NCBI GenBank assembly: GCA_015065965.1
Contig: SVPH01000022.1
Location: 1-45,170 of the forward strand
Direction: 5' to 3'
DNA length: 45,170 bases
Source: Oscillospiraceae bacterium
Lineage (GTDB): Bacteria; Bacillota; Clostridia; Oscillospirales; Acutalibacteraceae
The position numbers and the translations under genes are program-made. Within the stretch, counting starts at the first letter, position 1. Each line of letters starts with the position of its first letter. The notes below the pieces were generated by a model. That model saw only the letters and a program-made list of their open reading frames with translations, was not told the DNA's origin and did no database searches. Positions 26,165 through 34,600 of the stretch are shown piece after piece.

Positions 26165-27034
26165 TTATTTGTTTGCAAATGCAAGACCAATCTGAATAAA
26201 CACATAAACCGAAGGCATTGTTACAAGAAAACTGTCAATTCTGTCAAGCACGCCGCCGTGACCGGGGAAAAGATTTCCAAAATCCTTTTCTCCAAAATTA
26301 CGTTTAATTACTGATGCGGAAAGGTCACCGCACATACCGAGAATTGAAATGATTACAGCGCCTGCTGCTACCATCCATAATTTAACCGTTTCAAGATGGA
26401 AATAAAACTTATCGCACACAAGGTATGTTGCTACGCAGAAAAGAACGGTTCCGACAACGCCGCCGATTGCACCTTCAACCGATTTTTTTGGGCTGATTTT
26501 AGGTGAAAGTTTATGTTTGCCGAATCTGCTGCCTATAAAATATGCCCATGTATCGCTCATCCATGCACAGTACATCGCACAAAGAATAAGAAATACGCAG
26601 TGTGAACGCTGAAAAAGTTCGGGATAATCAACGCAAAGATCTCTTACTTCAAAGAAAGTTCCGAGTGAACCCGGTATTGCAACTGAGCCGAAAAGTGCAA
26701 GTGCCACATGCTCAAATTTTGTTGTTTCATAATGCTTGAGCATTATTATCAGCATCACAATAACATAAGCGATAAGCAGCACTGAAAGAGGCACAGGAAT
26801 ATACTGTTGCAATCCGAAATCAACATACGCAGGGCCGATTGCCGCCACTATCATTGAAAAAACTGTCAGAACCTTATTTTTACATTTTGATACACGCATC
26901 ATCTCATAAGCCGCAATTGCCGCAATTGCTCCCATGGGGATACTCATTACGCCTTGATAGCCAAGACCCGTAAACACAAGGAGCATTATTACAATCGCTG
27001 CACAGATAAGACCTGTTATTATTCTAATTTTCAT
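26165..27034 (-). CDS. cdsA: Phosphatidate cytidylyltransferase (CDP-diglyceride synthase)
   Basis: A 289-residue membrane enzyme making CDP-diacylglycerol, precursor of anionic phospholipids. About eight hydrophobic segments are seen, and the family signature is near the C-terminus: SVIKRNFGEKDFGNLFPGHG followed by GVLDRIDS. I use the ATG at 27034 (GAGTGA upstream), giving MKIRIITGL; an in-frame TTG at 27049 is less likely. The 67-nt gap after uppS contains a strong AAAGGAGG that heads only a four-codon frame and may be a relic. Confidence 0.95.
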   Translation of the reverse strand: MKIRIITGLICAAIVIMLLVFTGLGYQGVMSIPMGAIAAIAAYEMMRVSKCKNKVLTVFSMIVAAIGPAYVDFGLQQYIPVPLSVLLIAYVIVMLIIMLKHYETTKFEHVALALFGSVAIPGSLGTFFEVRDLCVDYPELFQRSHCVFLILCAMYCAWMSDTWAYFIGSRFGKHKLSPKISPKKSVEGAIGGVVGTVLFCVATYLVCDKFYFHLETVKLWMVAAGAVIISILGMCGDLSASVIKRNFGEKDFGNLFPGHGGVLDRIDSFLVTMPSVYVFIQIGLAFANK

Positions 27035-27101
27035 TGTCTTCACTCTCAATTCAAATCTAAAATTTTAAAATCATTTTATTGCTTTTTCAATTCGCCTCCT
27101 T

Positions 27102-27833
27102 TTATATGCCGCCGAAGCGCCTGTTTCTCTTGTTGTAATCTATAATTGCCTTATCCAAATCATCGGCTGTAAAATCGGGCCAAAGTATATCGGAAAACCA
27201 AAATTCCGAATATGCCGCCTGCCAGATAAGGAAATTGGAAAGACGGTATTCACCGCTCGGCCTGATTATCAAATCAGGGTCAGGCTGACCTGCGGTAAAA
27301 AGATTGCCGTCTATATCATTCAAATTAATATTATCTGCTTTGAGTTCCCCTGCTTCAACCTTTTTTGCAATTGTTTTTACTGCATGGAGTATCTCATCCC
27401 TGCCGCCATAGTTTACGGCAAGGTTAACCGTTATTACATCTTTATCCGCCGAACGTTTTTCAAGTTCGGTTATCATCGTTACTATATCTTCGGGCAAGGC
27501 GCTTCTTTCGCCTATATAACGCACACGCATGCCCTTTGCCATATTTTCTTCTTCTCTTTCCTGTGCTTCAAAAAGATAATCTCTGAAAAGATCCATTATT
27601 GCCGAAACCTCTTCGGCAGGTCTTTTCCAATTCTCGGTTGAAAAAGCATAGAATGTAAGATATTTTACTCCGATTTCCTGCGCATAGTTGCAAATGGCAC
27701 GGAAAACTTTTGCGCCCTCTTTGTGACCTTCACTGCGCTTTAAGCCTCTCTGCTTCGCCCATCTGCCGTTGCCGTCCATAATAATACCTATGTGAGCAGG
27801 CATTGAAATATTTGCAAGTTCTTCTTTTGTCAT
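27102..27833 (-). CDS. uppS: Undecaprenyl diphosphate synthase
   Basis: A 243-residue cis-prenyltransferase making the C55 lipid carrier for peptidoglycan and other wall polymers. The catalytic P-loop Asp and surrounding residues are seen in HIGIIMDGNGRWAK (Asp about residue 23), followed by GHKEGAKVF, LTFYAFSTENWKRP, NLAVNYGGRDEI and IRPSGEYRLSNFLIWQ. The C-terminal RRFGGI is typical. The ATG at 27833 has GAGAGG upstream. It follows frr after 71 nt holding an 11-bp hairpin and precedes cdsA. Confidence 0.97.
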   Translation of the reverse strand: MTKEELANISMPAHIGIIMDGNGRWAKQRGLKRSEGHKEGAKVFRAICNYAQEIGVKYLTFYAFSTENWKRPAEEVSAIMDLFRDYLFEAQEREEENMAKGMRVRYIGERSALPEDIVTMITELEKRSADKDVITVNLAVNYGGRDEILHAVKTIAKKVEAGELKADNINLNDIDGNLFTAGQPDPDLIIRPSGEYRLSNFLIWQAAYSEFWFSDILWPDFTADDLDKAIIDYNKRNRRFGGI

Positions 27834-27861
27834 TTTCAACCTCTCCTAAAAAACTGCGAGA

Positions 27862-27891
27862 GCAGAAGGCGGAGTCTCTGCCGCCTTCTGC
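27862..27891 (-). other. Intra-operon hairpin between frr and uppS
   Basis: An 11-bp perfect stem (GCAGAAGGCGG / CCGCCTTCTGC) with an 8-nt loop lies 13 nt after the frr stop. On the - strand it is followed by TCTCGCAGTTTTTT, a T-run too far from the stem for a classical terminator. It may be a partial terminator, an mRNA processing or stabilising structure that lowers uppS-to-polC expression relative to pyrH-frr. Confidence 0.6.
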
Positions 27892-27904
27892 ATGGTAATT
27901 ATCA

Positions 27905-28459
27905 TCAGATTGCCATGATTTCCTTTTCTTTTTCTGCGGAAATTTTATCAATCTCTTTAATATACTTATCTGTTATATCCTGAAGTTTCTTTTCAGCGAT
28001 TTTAAGATCGTCTTCGGTAATTTCCGATGCCTTTTCCATCTTCTTTACCTTATCAATGCAATCGCGTCTGATTGAACGGATAGCAACTCTTGAATCCTCA
28101 GCAGTCTTTTTAACTTCCTTGCCGAGTTCCTTACGGCGTTCCTCTGTAAGTTGAGGGAAAGTAAGACGGATAACCTTACCGTCATTCTGAGGATTGATAC
28201 CGATATCTGATGTCTGAATAGCCTTTTCAATAGGTGAAAGAGTTGATGAATCCCAAGGCTGGATAATAAGAATTCTTGCCTCTGCTACCGAAATTGCTGC
28301 CATCTGATTAATGGGTGTGGGTGTTCCGTAATAATCAACTCTGATTTTATCAAGAACTGATGCGTTTGCTCTGCCCGCTCTGATAGCCGCATAGTCTGCG
28401 TTGAGAACGCTCACGGTTTTACTCATTTTTTCTTCTGCTACTGCAAAAACTGTCTGCAT
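27905..28459 (-). CDS. frr: Ribosome recycling factor
   Basis: A 184-residue protein that, with EF-G, splits post-termination ribosomes. The sequence matches throughout: [64 protein letters not shown], and a long helical C-terminus. AAGGAGG lies within the last codons of pyrH, and the gap is 4 nt, so pyrH and frr are coupled. The pyrH-frr pair is near-universal; the usual rpsB-tsf genes are not upstream here. Confidence 0.98.
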   Translation of the reverse strand: MQTVFAVAEEKMSKTVSVLNADYAAIRAGRANASVLDKIRVDYYGTPTPINQMAAISVAEARILIIQPWDSSTLSPIEKAIQTSDIGINPQNDGKVIRLTFPQLTEERRKELGKEVKKTAEDSRVAIRSIRRDCIDKVKKMEKASEITEDDLKIAEKKLQDITDKYIKEIDKISAEKEKEIMAI

Positions 28460-28463
28460 AGTT

Positions 28464-29174
28464 TTAGCCCTCCTTAACTATTGTTCCGATATTTTCACCG
28501 AGAACCGCTTTGATTATGTTTTCCGGATTTTCAAGGTTGAAAACAAGAATCGGAATATTATTGTCACGGCAAAGTGATGCTGCCGTTGAATCCATAACCT
28601 TAAGGTCTTTTTCAAGAACCTCACTGTGAGTTACAACATCATATTTAACAGCGTCGGGATACTTGTTGGGGTCCTTATCATAAACGCCGTCAACATTTGT
28701 TGCTTTGAAAATAATATCAGCCTTTATCTCAGCCGCTCTGAGCGCAGCACAGGTATCTGTTGAAAAAAACGGATTGCCTGTTCCGCTTGCAAAAATAACA
28801 ACCCTGCCTTTTTCAAGGTGACGAACTGCCTTATTTCTGATATAGGTTTCAGCAATCTGATGCATTTCAATTGCGCTCTGAACTCTGACGGTTACACCGT
28901 GCTGTTCAAGAGTATCGGCAAGAGCAAGAGAGTTCATTACAGTTGCAAGCATTCCGATATGGTCAGCACGGGTTCTGTCCATACTTCCGCCTGAACGGCC
29001 TCTCCAGAAATTTCCTCCGCCTACAACAAGCCCAACCTCAACGCCGAGTTTTGTAAGTTCGCTGACAGCCGAACAGATCGAATTGATTGTGTCAAAATCA
29101 AATCCGTGACCTTTTCCGCCCGCAAGAACCTCACCGCTGAGTTTAAGCAGAATTCTTTTATAAACCGGTTGCAT
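28464..29174 (-). CDS. pyrH: Uridylate kinase (UMP kinase)
   Basis: A 236-residue amino-acid-kinase-fold enzyme phosphorylating UMP to UDP. Motifs: [14 protein letters not shown] (ATP loop), [64 protein letters not shown] and [13 protein letters not shown]. The ATG has AAGGCGGTG upstream. It is the first gene after a convincing promoter at 29213-29241 and heads the 12-gene - strand unit. Confidence 0.97.
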   Translation of the reverse strand: MQPVYKRILLKLSGEVLAGGKGHGFDFDTINSICSAVSELTKLGVEVGLVVGGGNFWRGRSGGSMDRTRADHIGMLATVMNSLALADTLEQHGVTVRVQSAIEMHQIAETYIRNKAVRHLEKGRVVIFASGTGNPFFSTDTCAALRAAEIKADIIFKATNVDGVYDKDPNKYPDAVKYDVVTHSEVLEKDLKVMDSTAASLCRDNNIPILVFNLENPENIIKAVLGENIGTIVKEG

Positions 29175-29212
29175 TTTTAAACACCGCCTTTAATTATATA
29201 TAGTTATAATAT

Positions 29213-29241
29213 ATTTTACTTTATTTAATGCAAAGTGTAAA
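29213..29241 (-). promoter_or_regulatory. Promoter of the pyrH-to-glycerate-kinase operon
   Basis: On the - strand TTTACA (29241-29236) and TAAAAT (29218-29213) are 17 nt apart, about 39 nt before the pyrH ATG. The surrounding 230-base gap is very A/T-rich and holds the divergent GH89 promoter on the other strand. Confidence 0.75.
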
Positions 29242-29343
29242 GCATTATTTCGCATTTTATGAATTTTTTTCATACATGATACATTTATTTTAACTCAAAA
29301 CCTGTTTAAATGTTTAAATAAGATGTTAATTCTTTTAAAAAAC

Positions 29344-29372
29344 TTGCCTATACGGTTCTTTTAATGTATAAT
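29344..29372 (+). promoter_or_regulatory. Promoter of the GH89 gene
   Basis: TTGCCT (29344-29349) and a perfect TATAAT (29367-29372) are 17 nt apart, 34 nt before the ATG at 29407, which has AGGAGA upstream. No clear catabolite-repression site is visible. Confidence 0.8.
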
Positions 29373-29406
29373 ATAATGGTATATAATTTTACGATAGGAG
29401 ATTAAG

Positions 29407-31512
29407 ATGAAAAATCTTATTTTAAGAAACACTCCGGAAATATCCGATATGTTTGAACTGCGCAATATCGAAAGCGCAAACGGTCTTAATACATATGAAT
29501 TATTCTGCGAAAACGGAAAAATAGTTCTTTGCGGCGATTGCAAAATCAGCCAGGCAATGGCATACTACGCATATCTGAAAAAACATTGCGGAGTTAATCT
29601 TTCTCACTGCGGCAACAGAGAAATTTCTGTTTCTTCCGCTCCCCTGTTTGACGGAAAAATCACAAAAGTAATCAAGCAAAAAAGACGCGCATACATGAAT
29701 TACTGCACACTCGGCTATTCTTTCGCTTTTTGGAATTGGGAAAGATGGGAAAAAGAAATAGACTTCATGGCAATGAACGGCATAAATATGCCTCTTAGCG
29801 TTGTGGGCAGTGAAGCAGTATGGTATTACACAATGCGTGATTTTACCTACAGTGAAACAGGAGCGCTCTCTTTTATCTCCGGACCCGGTTTCTGGCCATG
29901 GCAACTCATGGGCAACTTAACCGGTTATTTCAGCCTGACCGATGTTAAATATATTGAAAGCCGCCTTGAACTCGGCAAAAGAATTATTGAACGCGAAGTT
30001 GAACTCGGAATGACACCGATTCAGCAAGGCTTTGCGGGCACAGTACCTGCAACAATTACAAAACTCTTTAACAAAGTGCGCCTGAGAATGGTTCCTTCAT
30101 GGTGCAATTTCCCCATTACTTATCAACTTGACCCGACAGACCCTATATTCAAAAAATTCGGCAAGGCTTTGCTTGAAAAGCAGCGTCAACTCTTTGGTAC
30201 ATATCACTATTATGCATGTGACCCATTCCATGAAAATGCGCCTTCAATCAAAACAAGGGATTACCTATGGAAAGTCGGCAGAGCAATAGACACAATGTAT
30301 CAGGAGTTTGATAAAGACTCCGTCTGGGTTATGCAAAGTTGGTCACTGCGCGAACAAATAGTCAAAGCCGTTCCGAAAGAAAGGCTGCTTATACTTGATT
30401 TAGACGGCAGCAAACATAAAGAATTTGACGATTTCTGGGGATATGAATTCGTTCTCGGAAACATACATAATTTTGGCGACAGGAACACTCTGCACGGAAG
30501 CATAAAAGCCCTTGCAGATAACCCATACTCTGCTCTCGACTGTGAAAACTGCAGCGGAACAGGTCTTTTTATGGAAGGAATATTCCAAAACCCTCTTTAT
30601 TATGACCTTGCTTTTCAGATGCTTACGGAAGATTCAGCGATAAACCTTGACGAATGGCTGAAAGACTATGCATACCGCCGTTACGGCAGCAAAGAAAAAT
30701 GCCTTGTTGACGCGCTTTATCTTCTTAAAGAATCTTGCTACAGCGAAAACTGCACAGGCAGAGAAACAGGCTCAATTATCTGTGCAAGACCCGCAACCGA
30801 GTTACGCCACACTGCGCCAAATGATTTTAAAGAACTCAGATATGATAATAAGACACTGTATAAGGCTGCAGAACTTCTTTTAAGCGCAGAAAACGCAACC
30901 AAAGACGGTTATGCATTTGATGCATGCGACCTTGTCCGTCAGGTGATGAGCAATTATGTTTCAAATCTATATGATAAAGTTATGTACGGATTCAATAACA
31001 GAGATGTAAATATTTTTGAACGCTCATCAAATGCATTTTTAAAAATTTGTCTTGAAGTTGACGAACTTTTGCAGACACGTCCCGAATTGACTCTCCACGA
31101 GCATCTTAAGGAAGCAAGAGAACTCGCATTAACCGAAAAAGACCAGCAGAATTTTGAACTTAATCTGCTCACTCAGATTACAGTATGGGGTCCGATAAAG
31201 GATTCGGTTAATTATGACTATGCATGGAAAGAATGGGGAGGCATGATAAAAACTTACTATGTTAAGCGCTGGCAAAGTTTCTTTGAAATGCTTGCATATG
31301 AATTCCCCAAACGCCGTAAATTCTCAACCACCACAAGAAAACAGCACTGTGAAAGAAATATTTACAGAGGCAATCAATTCTACAAAAACTATGCGGAGTT
31401 TGAGCGTAAGTGGCTTTCAACTGCTAACCCCGACGCACCAAGCGAAGAAAACACCGTTGAAACAGCTCGCAATCTGCTCGAAAAATACAGAAGAGCAATA
31501 CTTGAAGACTGA
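29407..31512 (+). CDS. GH89 alpha-N-acetylglucosaminidase (NAGLU-like), no signal peptide
   Basis: A 701-residue glycoside hydrolase of family 89, which releases terminal alpha-linked GlcNAc (from mucin O-glycan caps, heparan-type chains or similar). The family core is obvious: RRAYMNYCTLGYSFAFWNWE at 93-112, RWEKEIDFMAMNGINMPL, GPGFWPWQLMGNLTGY at 159-174 and LGMTPIQQGFAG. The likely catalytic pair is E276 (CDPFHENAP) and E390 (GLFMEGIFQN), matching E316 and E446 of human NAGLU. The usual secreted bacterial forms carry signal peptides and binding modules; this one starts directly with the N-terminal domain (MKNLILRNTPEIS), so it probably works in the cytoplasm on imported oligosaccharides. 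It is a single-gene unit with its own promoter and terminator. Confidence 0.93.
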   Translation: MKNLILRNTPEISDMFELRNIESANGLNTYELFCENGKIVLCGDCKISQAMAYYAYLKKHCGVNLSHCGNREISVSSAPLFDGKITKVIKQKRRAYMNYCTLGYSFAFWNWERWEKEIDFMAMNGINMPLSVVGSEAVWYYTMRDFTYSETGALSFISGPGFWPWQLMGNLTGYFSLTDVKYIESRLELGKRIIEREVELGMTPIQQGFAGTVPATITKLFNKVRLRMVPSWCNFPITYQLDPTDPIFKKFGKALLEKQRQLFGTYHYYACDPFHENAPSIKTRDYLWKVGRAIDTMYQEFDKDSVWVMQSWSLREQIVKAVPKERLLILDLDGSKHKEFDDFWGYEFVLGNIHNFGDRNTLHGSIKALADNPYSALDCENCSGTGLFMEGIFQNPLYYDLAFQMLTEDSAINLDEWLKDYAYRRYGSKEKCLVDALYLLKESCYSENCTGRETGSIICARPATELRHTAPNDFKELRYDNKTLYKAAELLLSAENATKDGYAFDACDLVRQVMSNYVSNLYDKVMYGFNNRDVNIFERSSNAFLKICLEVDELLQTRPELTLHEHLKEARELALTEKDQQNFELNLLTQITVWGPIKDSVNYDYAWKEWGGMIKTYYVKRWQSFFEMLAYEFPKRRKFSTTTRKQHCERNIYRGNQFYKNYAEFERKWLSTANPDAPSEENTVETARNLLEKYRRAILED

Positions 31513-31523
31513 TAAATAAAAGT

Positions 31524-31585
31524 AAACCGCTGTCTTTGTAAACCCTGACAATGTTAAGGTGTTACAGACAGCGGTTTATTATTTC
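31524..31585 (+). terminator. Rho-independent terminator after GH89 gene
   Basis: A 12-bp perfect stem (AAACCGCTGTCT / AGACAGCGGTTT), extended by imperfect pairing inside a 30-nt interior, is followed by ATTATTTCTTTT. It begins 11 nt after the stop codon. Confidence 0.75.
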
Positions 31586-31590
31586 TTTTA

Positions 31591-31612
31591 AATTCTTCGC
31601 TCAGAATAACAA
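31591..31612. repeat. Degenerate copy of a short interspersed repeat
   Basis: AATTCTTCGCTCAGAATAAC resembles the fuller copy at 37966-37993 (ATTCTTCGCTCCGCTCAGAATGACA) with an internal CCGCT deletion. It lies between two convergent transcription units. Confidence 0.5.
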
Positions 31613-31627
31613 AGAACAGATGACATG

Positions 31628-31660
31628 AAAAGCCCCGACCTTTTTCAAGGCCGGGGCTTT
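31628..31660 (-). terminator. Rho-independent terminator after the giant secreted-protein gene
   Basis: On the - strand the stem AAAGCCCCGGCC / GGTCGGGGCTTT, with one wobble and a short A-rich loop, is followed by TTTTC. It lies 11 nt past the stop codon. Confidence 0.85.
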
Positions 31661-31671
31661 ATTAATTTGAC

Positions 31672-34600
31672 TTATTCTGTGATTGCTACATATTCTGCTG
31701 TATATGTTACATCATTTGCTGTCATCTTTGTTGAAGTTGTGAGCATTACACCATTTTCATCAACCCAACCTGAGAAGGTGAAGCCGTCCTTTGAGGGAGC
31801 GGTGGGGATTGTTGAGAAGCATGAGCCAACATTTACTTCAATTGTGTCAACAGTTACACCGTCTGCAACAAATGTTGCAACTGATGTGGGAACATTACTA
31901 TGAGCATTCTGCTTAATCTTATCTTCGTCAGCAGAATTGTTAAGTGTATAATGCTTAACAATCATATCGTAGTCTTCATTATCAACAGCGGAGTCATGGT
32001 TAACGTCTGCTGCTTCAAACTTAGCATCGCCCATGATTGCGGCGTAGTTTTCGCCCTTAGCAATGTAAATGTTGAGAGCAGAAGCATCAGTACCGTCGAT
32101 ACGGGTATCACCGTTAAGATCACCGTAAAGAACTGCATAGTATCTGAATCTGAGGTTATATCTGTAACGACCGTCCAGTCTTGCATCAGTACCGTTACCG
32201 CGTGCAGCAGGTGTTCTCTCAATGGTGTTTGTTTCACCGTCAAGAGTCATACCCTTGACTTTAAGACCAAGAAGATCAAGAACATCTTCTACATCCATTG
32301 TACCGTCGCCGAAACCAACGCCTTCAGTAAGACCATAGATGTGAGCATACTGAATCTGGTTTTCGTACTTGGTATCCTGAATCTTAATGTCATCAACTGT
32401 TGATTCGGGGTCATCAAGGAGACCGGGAAGTTTGCGGTATACAAGAGCCTGAATAGCCTGGTTAAGAAGTGCAGCCGCACTGTCGATATCCAGCTGATAC
32501 TCTGAGTCATAGTTTATCTTGCTGTTGGGGTTAAGGTCATAGTCTGTATCGCCTATATAGTCTGTGTAAACATAAGCATCTTTAAGCGCTGCTTCAAGTT
32601 TATCAAGACCTGACTCAACACCGAAATCAGGATGGGTAAGGTAAGGATCGGCAAGAATTTCCTCAGCAACCTTTACATATGAGTCGATCTGTGTCCAATC
32701 AGCGAAACCGGTGAACTCAACAAGAGCCATCCATGTTTCAAGAATGCCGTAGTAAGCCGCTGATACCATTGACTGAGTAACGCCTAAGCCGAGAGCATCT
32801 GTATTACCGTTTGCCTGCAAGTAAAGTGAATTACCGAAGTCCCAAGCATCTCTGAACGCTGCATATGAGGAGGTTGTGAATGCCTTTGAGTCTTCCCACT
32901 TGCCTGTATCGGGATTCTTAACAGAAATTACGTTACGCTTTCTGGTTTCTGAGTCACGGTAATCCTTTTCTGTAAGGTCGAGGACCCACTTAAGAACTGT
33001 TGTATCAACAGTTGTCTTTCTGCCGGTTTCAGCGCTTTCACGTCTCCATGAAATTTCGTCGATTTCATCGATAAGTCTTACTCTGTATCTGTAAACCTGT
33101 TCGATGTAATCATAGTAACTGTCATGAAGAGCCAGTTCAATTTCATTACCGTAAGTTCTCTTTTCTTTAGTGATAGCCTTACGTCTCCAGTCCATAACAG
33201 TTCTGGCTTTAAGAGTGGGTGTGTTTGAAACATTGAATTCTGTTGTGCCTTCGTTAGCATAGAATGTCATATCACCTGCATAGATGAGTCTGAATGCGGG
33301 ACGAGCAAGTCTGTATGCTGTTGTTCCGTCTTCAAGAGTTTCAGTTGTAAGTGTAAAGCCATTCTGTGAAATCCATGTGTTGATTGTGTTCCACTGAGTT
33401 TCTGAAAGGTTAGTCCAGTTAGTTGAACCGCTGATTACACCCTTGCTGTTAAGAGTGATATCGAAATCAACTGTGCCGAGAATATATCTGATAATTGATT
33501 CAGCATCAGCATCTGAAAGAACAACGTTGTTCTCGGGGTTCTGGCCTAATTCATAAGCAATTCTGATCTGCTCAAAGTTTTCAGTTGTGAAGAATTCGGG
33601 ATCAACACCTGTGATAACAGTACCTGTTTCCGAATCAAGCCAACCCTGCTTGTTTCTTGCTGCATATGAATAGCCGCCGTCAACATCGTAATACTGGAAG
33701 GTCTGCTCAGTGTTGGGGAAGTTTGTACCGGTATCTGCAAAGAAGGGATAAACTGATGTGGGAATGCCGGGGTTGCCGTCAACGGGATAACCGGGATTTA
33801 TGATATCGTTTCCGTTTTCATCTTTCAGCGCATTTCCGTTTTCATCAGTTTCTGTATACGAAGCACGATAGTCTCCGTCCTGATCATTTTTAACGCTTTT
33901 GCCGTCACCGTTTTCATCGAAGAGGTCTCTTCTGCGGAGTTCTGATTCAATGTAGTACATATACCAATCGCCGTAAGCATCAACAAGGGTGCCCTTAGCA
34001 AATGAATTATATTCATCAATGAATTCATAACCGCCGTCATCAGCGTCATTCTGGTTGTTATAGAGATAACCTGCTTTACCAAAGTCTTCATACTCGAAGA
34101 AACGGTAATCGTCAACTTCCTTCTCGTAGTTTACGAAAGGATGACCGATCTTTGTAATGTTTTCTGCTCTGTAAGTGGGCATTGCGTATGAGAAGCCGCC
34201 GTACTCAGTGTATTCACCGAGGTTTGTGCCGTCTTTTTCATATTCTGTTGTAACATTCTTAGTTGTTGCAGCAATGAGATATGACTTGCGAGTATACAGT
34301 TTATATACATCAGTCTTTGTCTGCTCATTATATTCTGTAACAATATATGAATCCTTGAGTTGATTAATCATGTTAACTGCTTCGTCACGGGTATCATATG
34401 TTCCGAAGATGTAACCTGTACTCAACTGGATATCAGTTCTTACGCCGTCTGCATTCTTAACAGCCATCGCTTTGCCGTCAACTGCAGAGTTAGCAACTTC
34501 TTCTGCGGTGAATTTAACACCTGCATCATTAGTAAATTCTCCAAATGTAATACCTGTATCAATTGCGTTGAGGTTATCATTGAGCATTCCAAGATAGCCT

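Noticed and set aside
27035-27101. A strong AAAGGAGG in the uppS-cdsA gap followed by tiny frames (TTG, 4 codons; ATG, 6 codons)
   Set aside because: The frames are too short to call genes and show no recognisable leader-peptide pattern. It may be a relic ribosome binding site or reinitiation aid.
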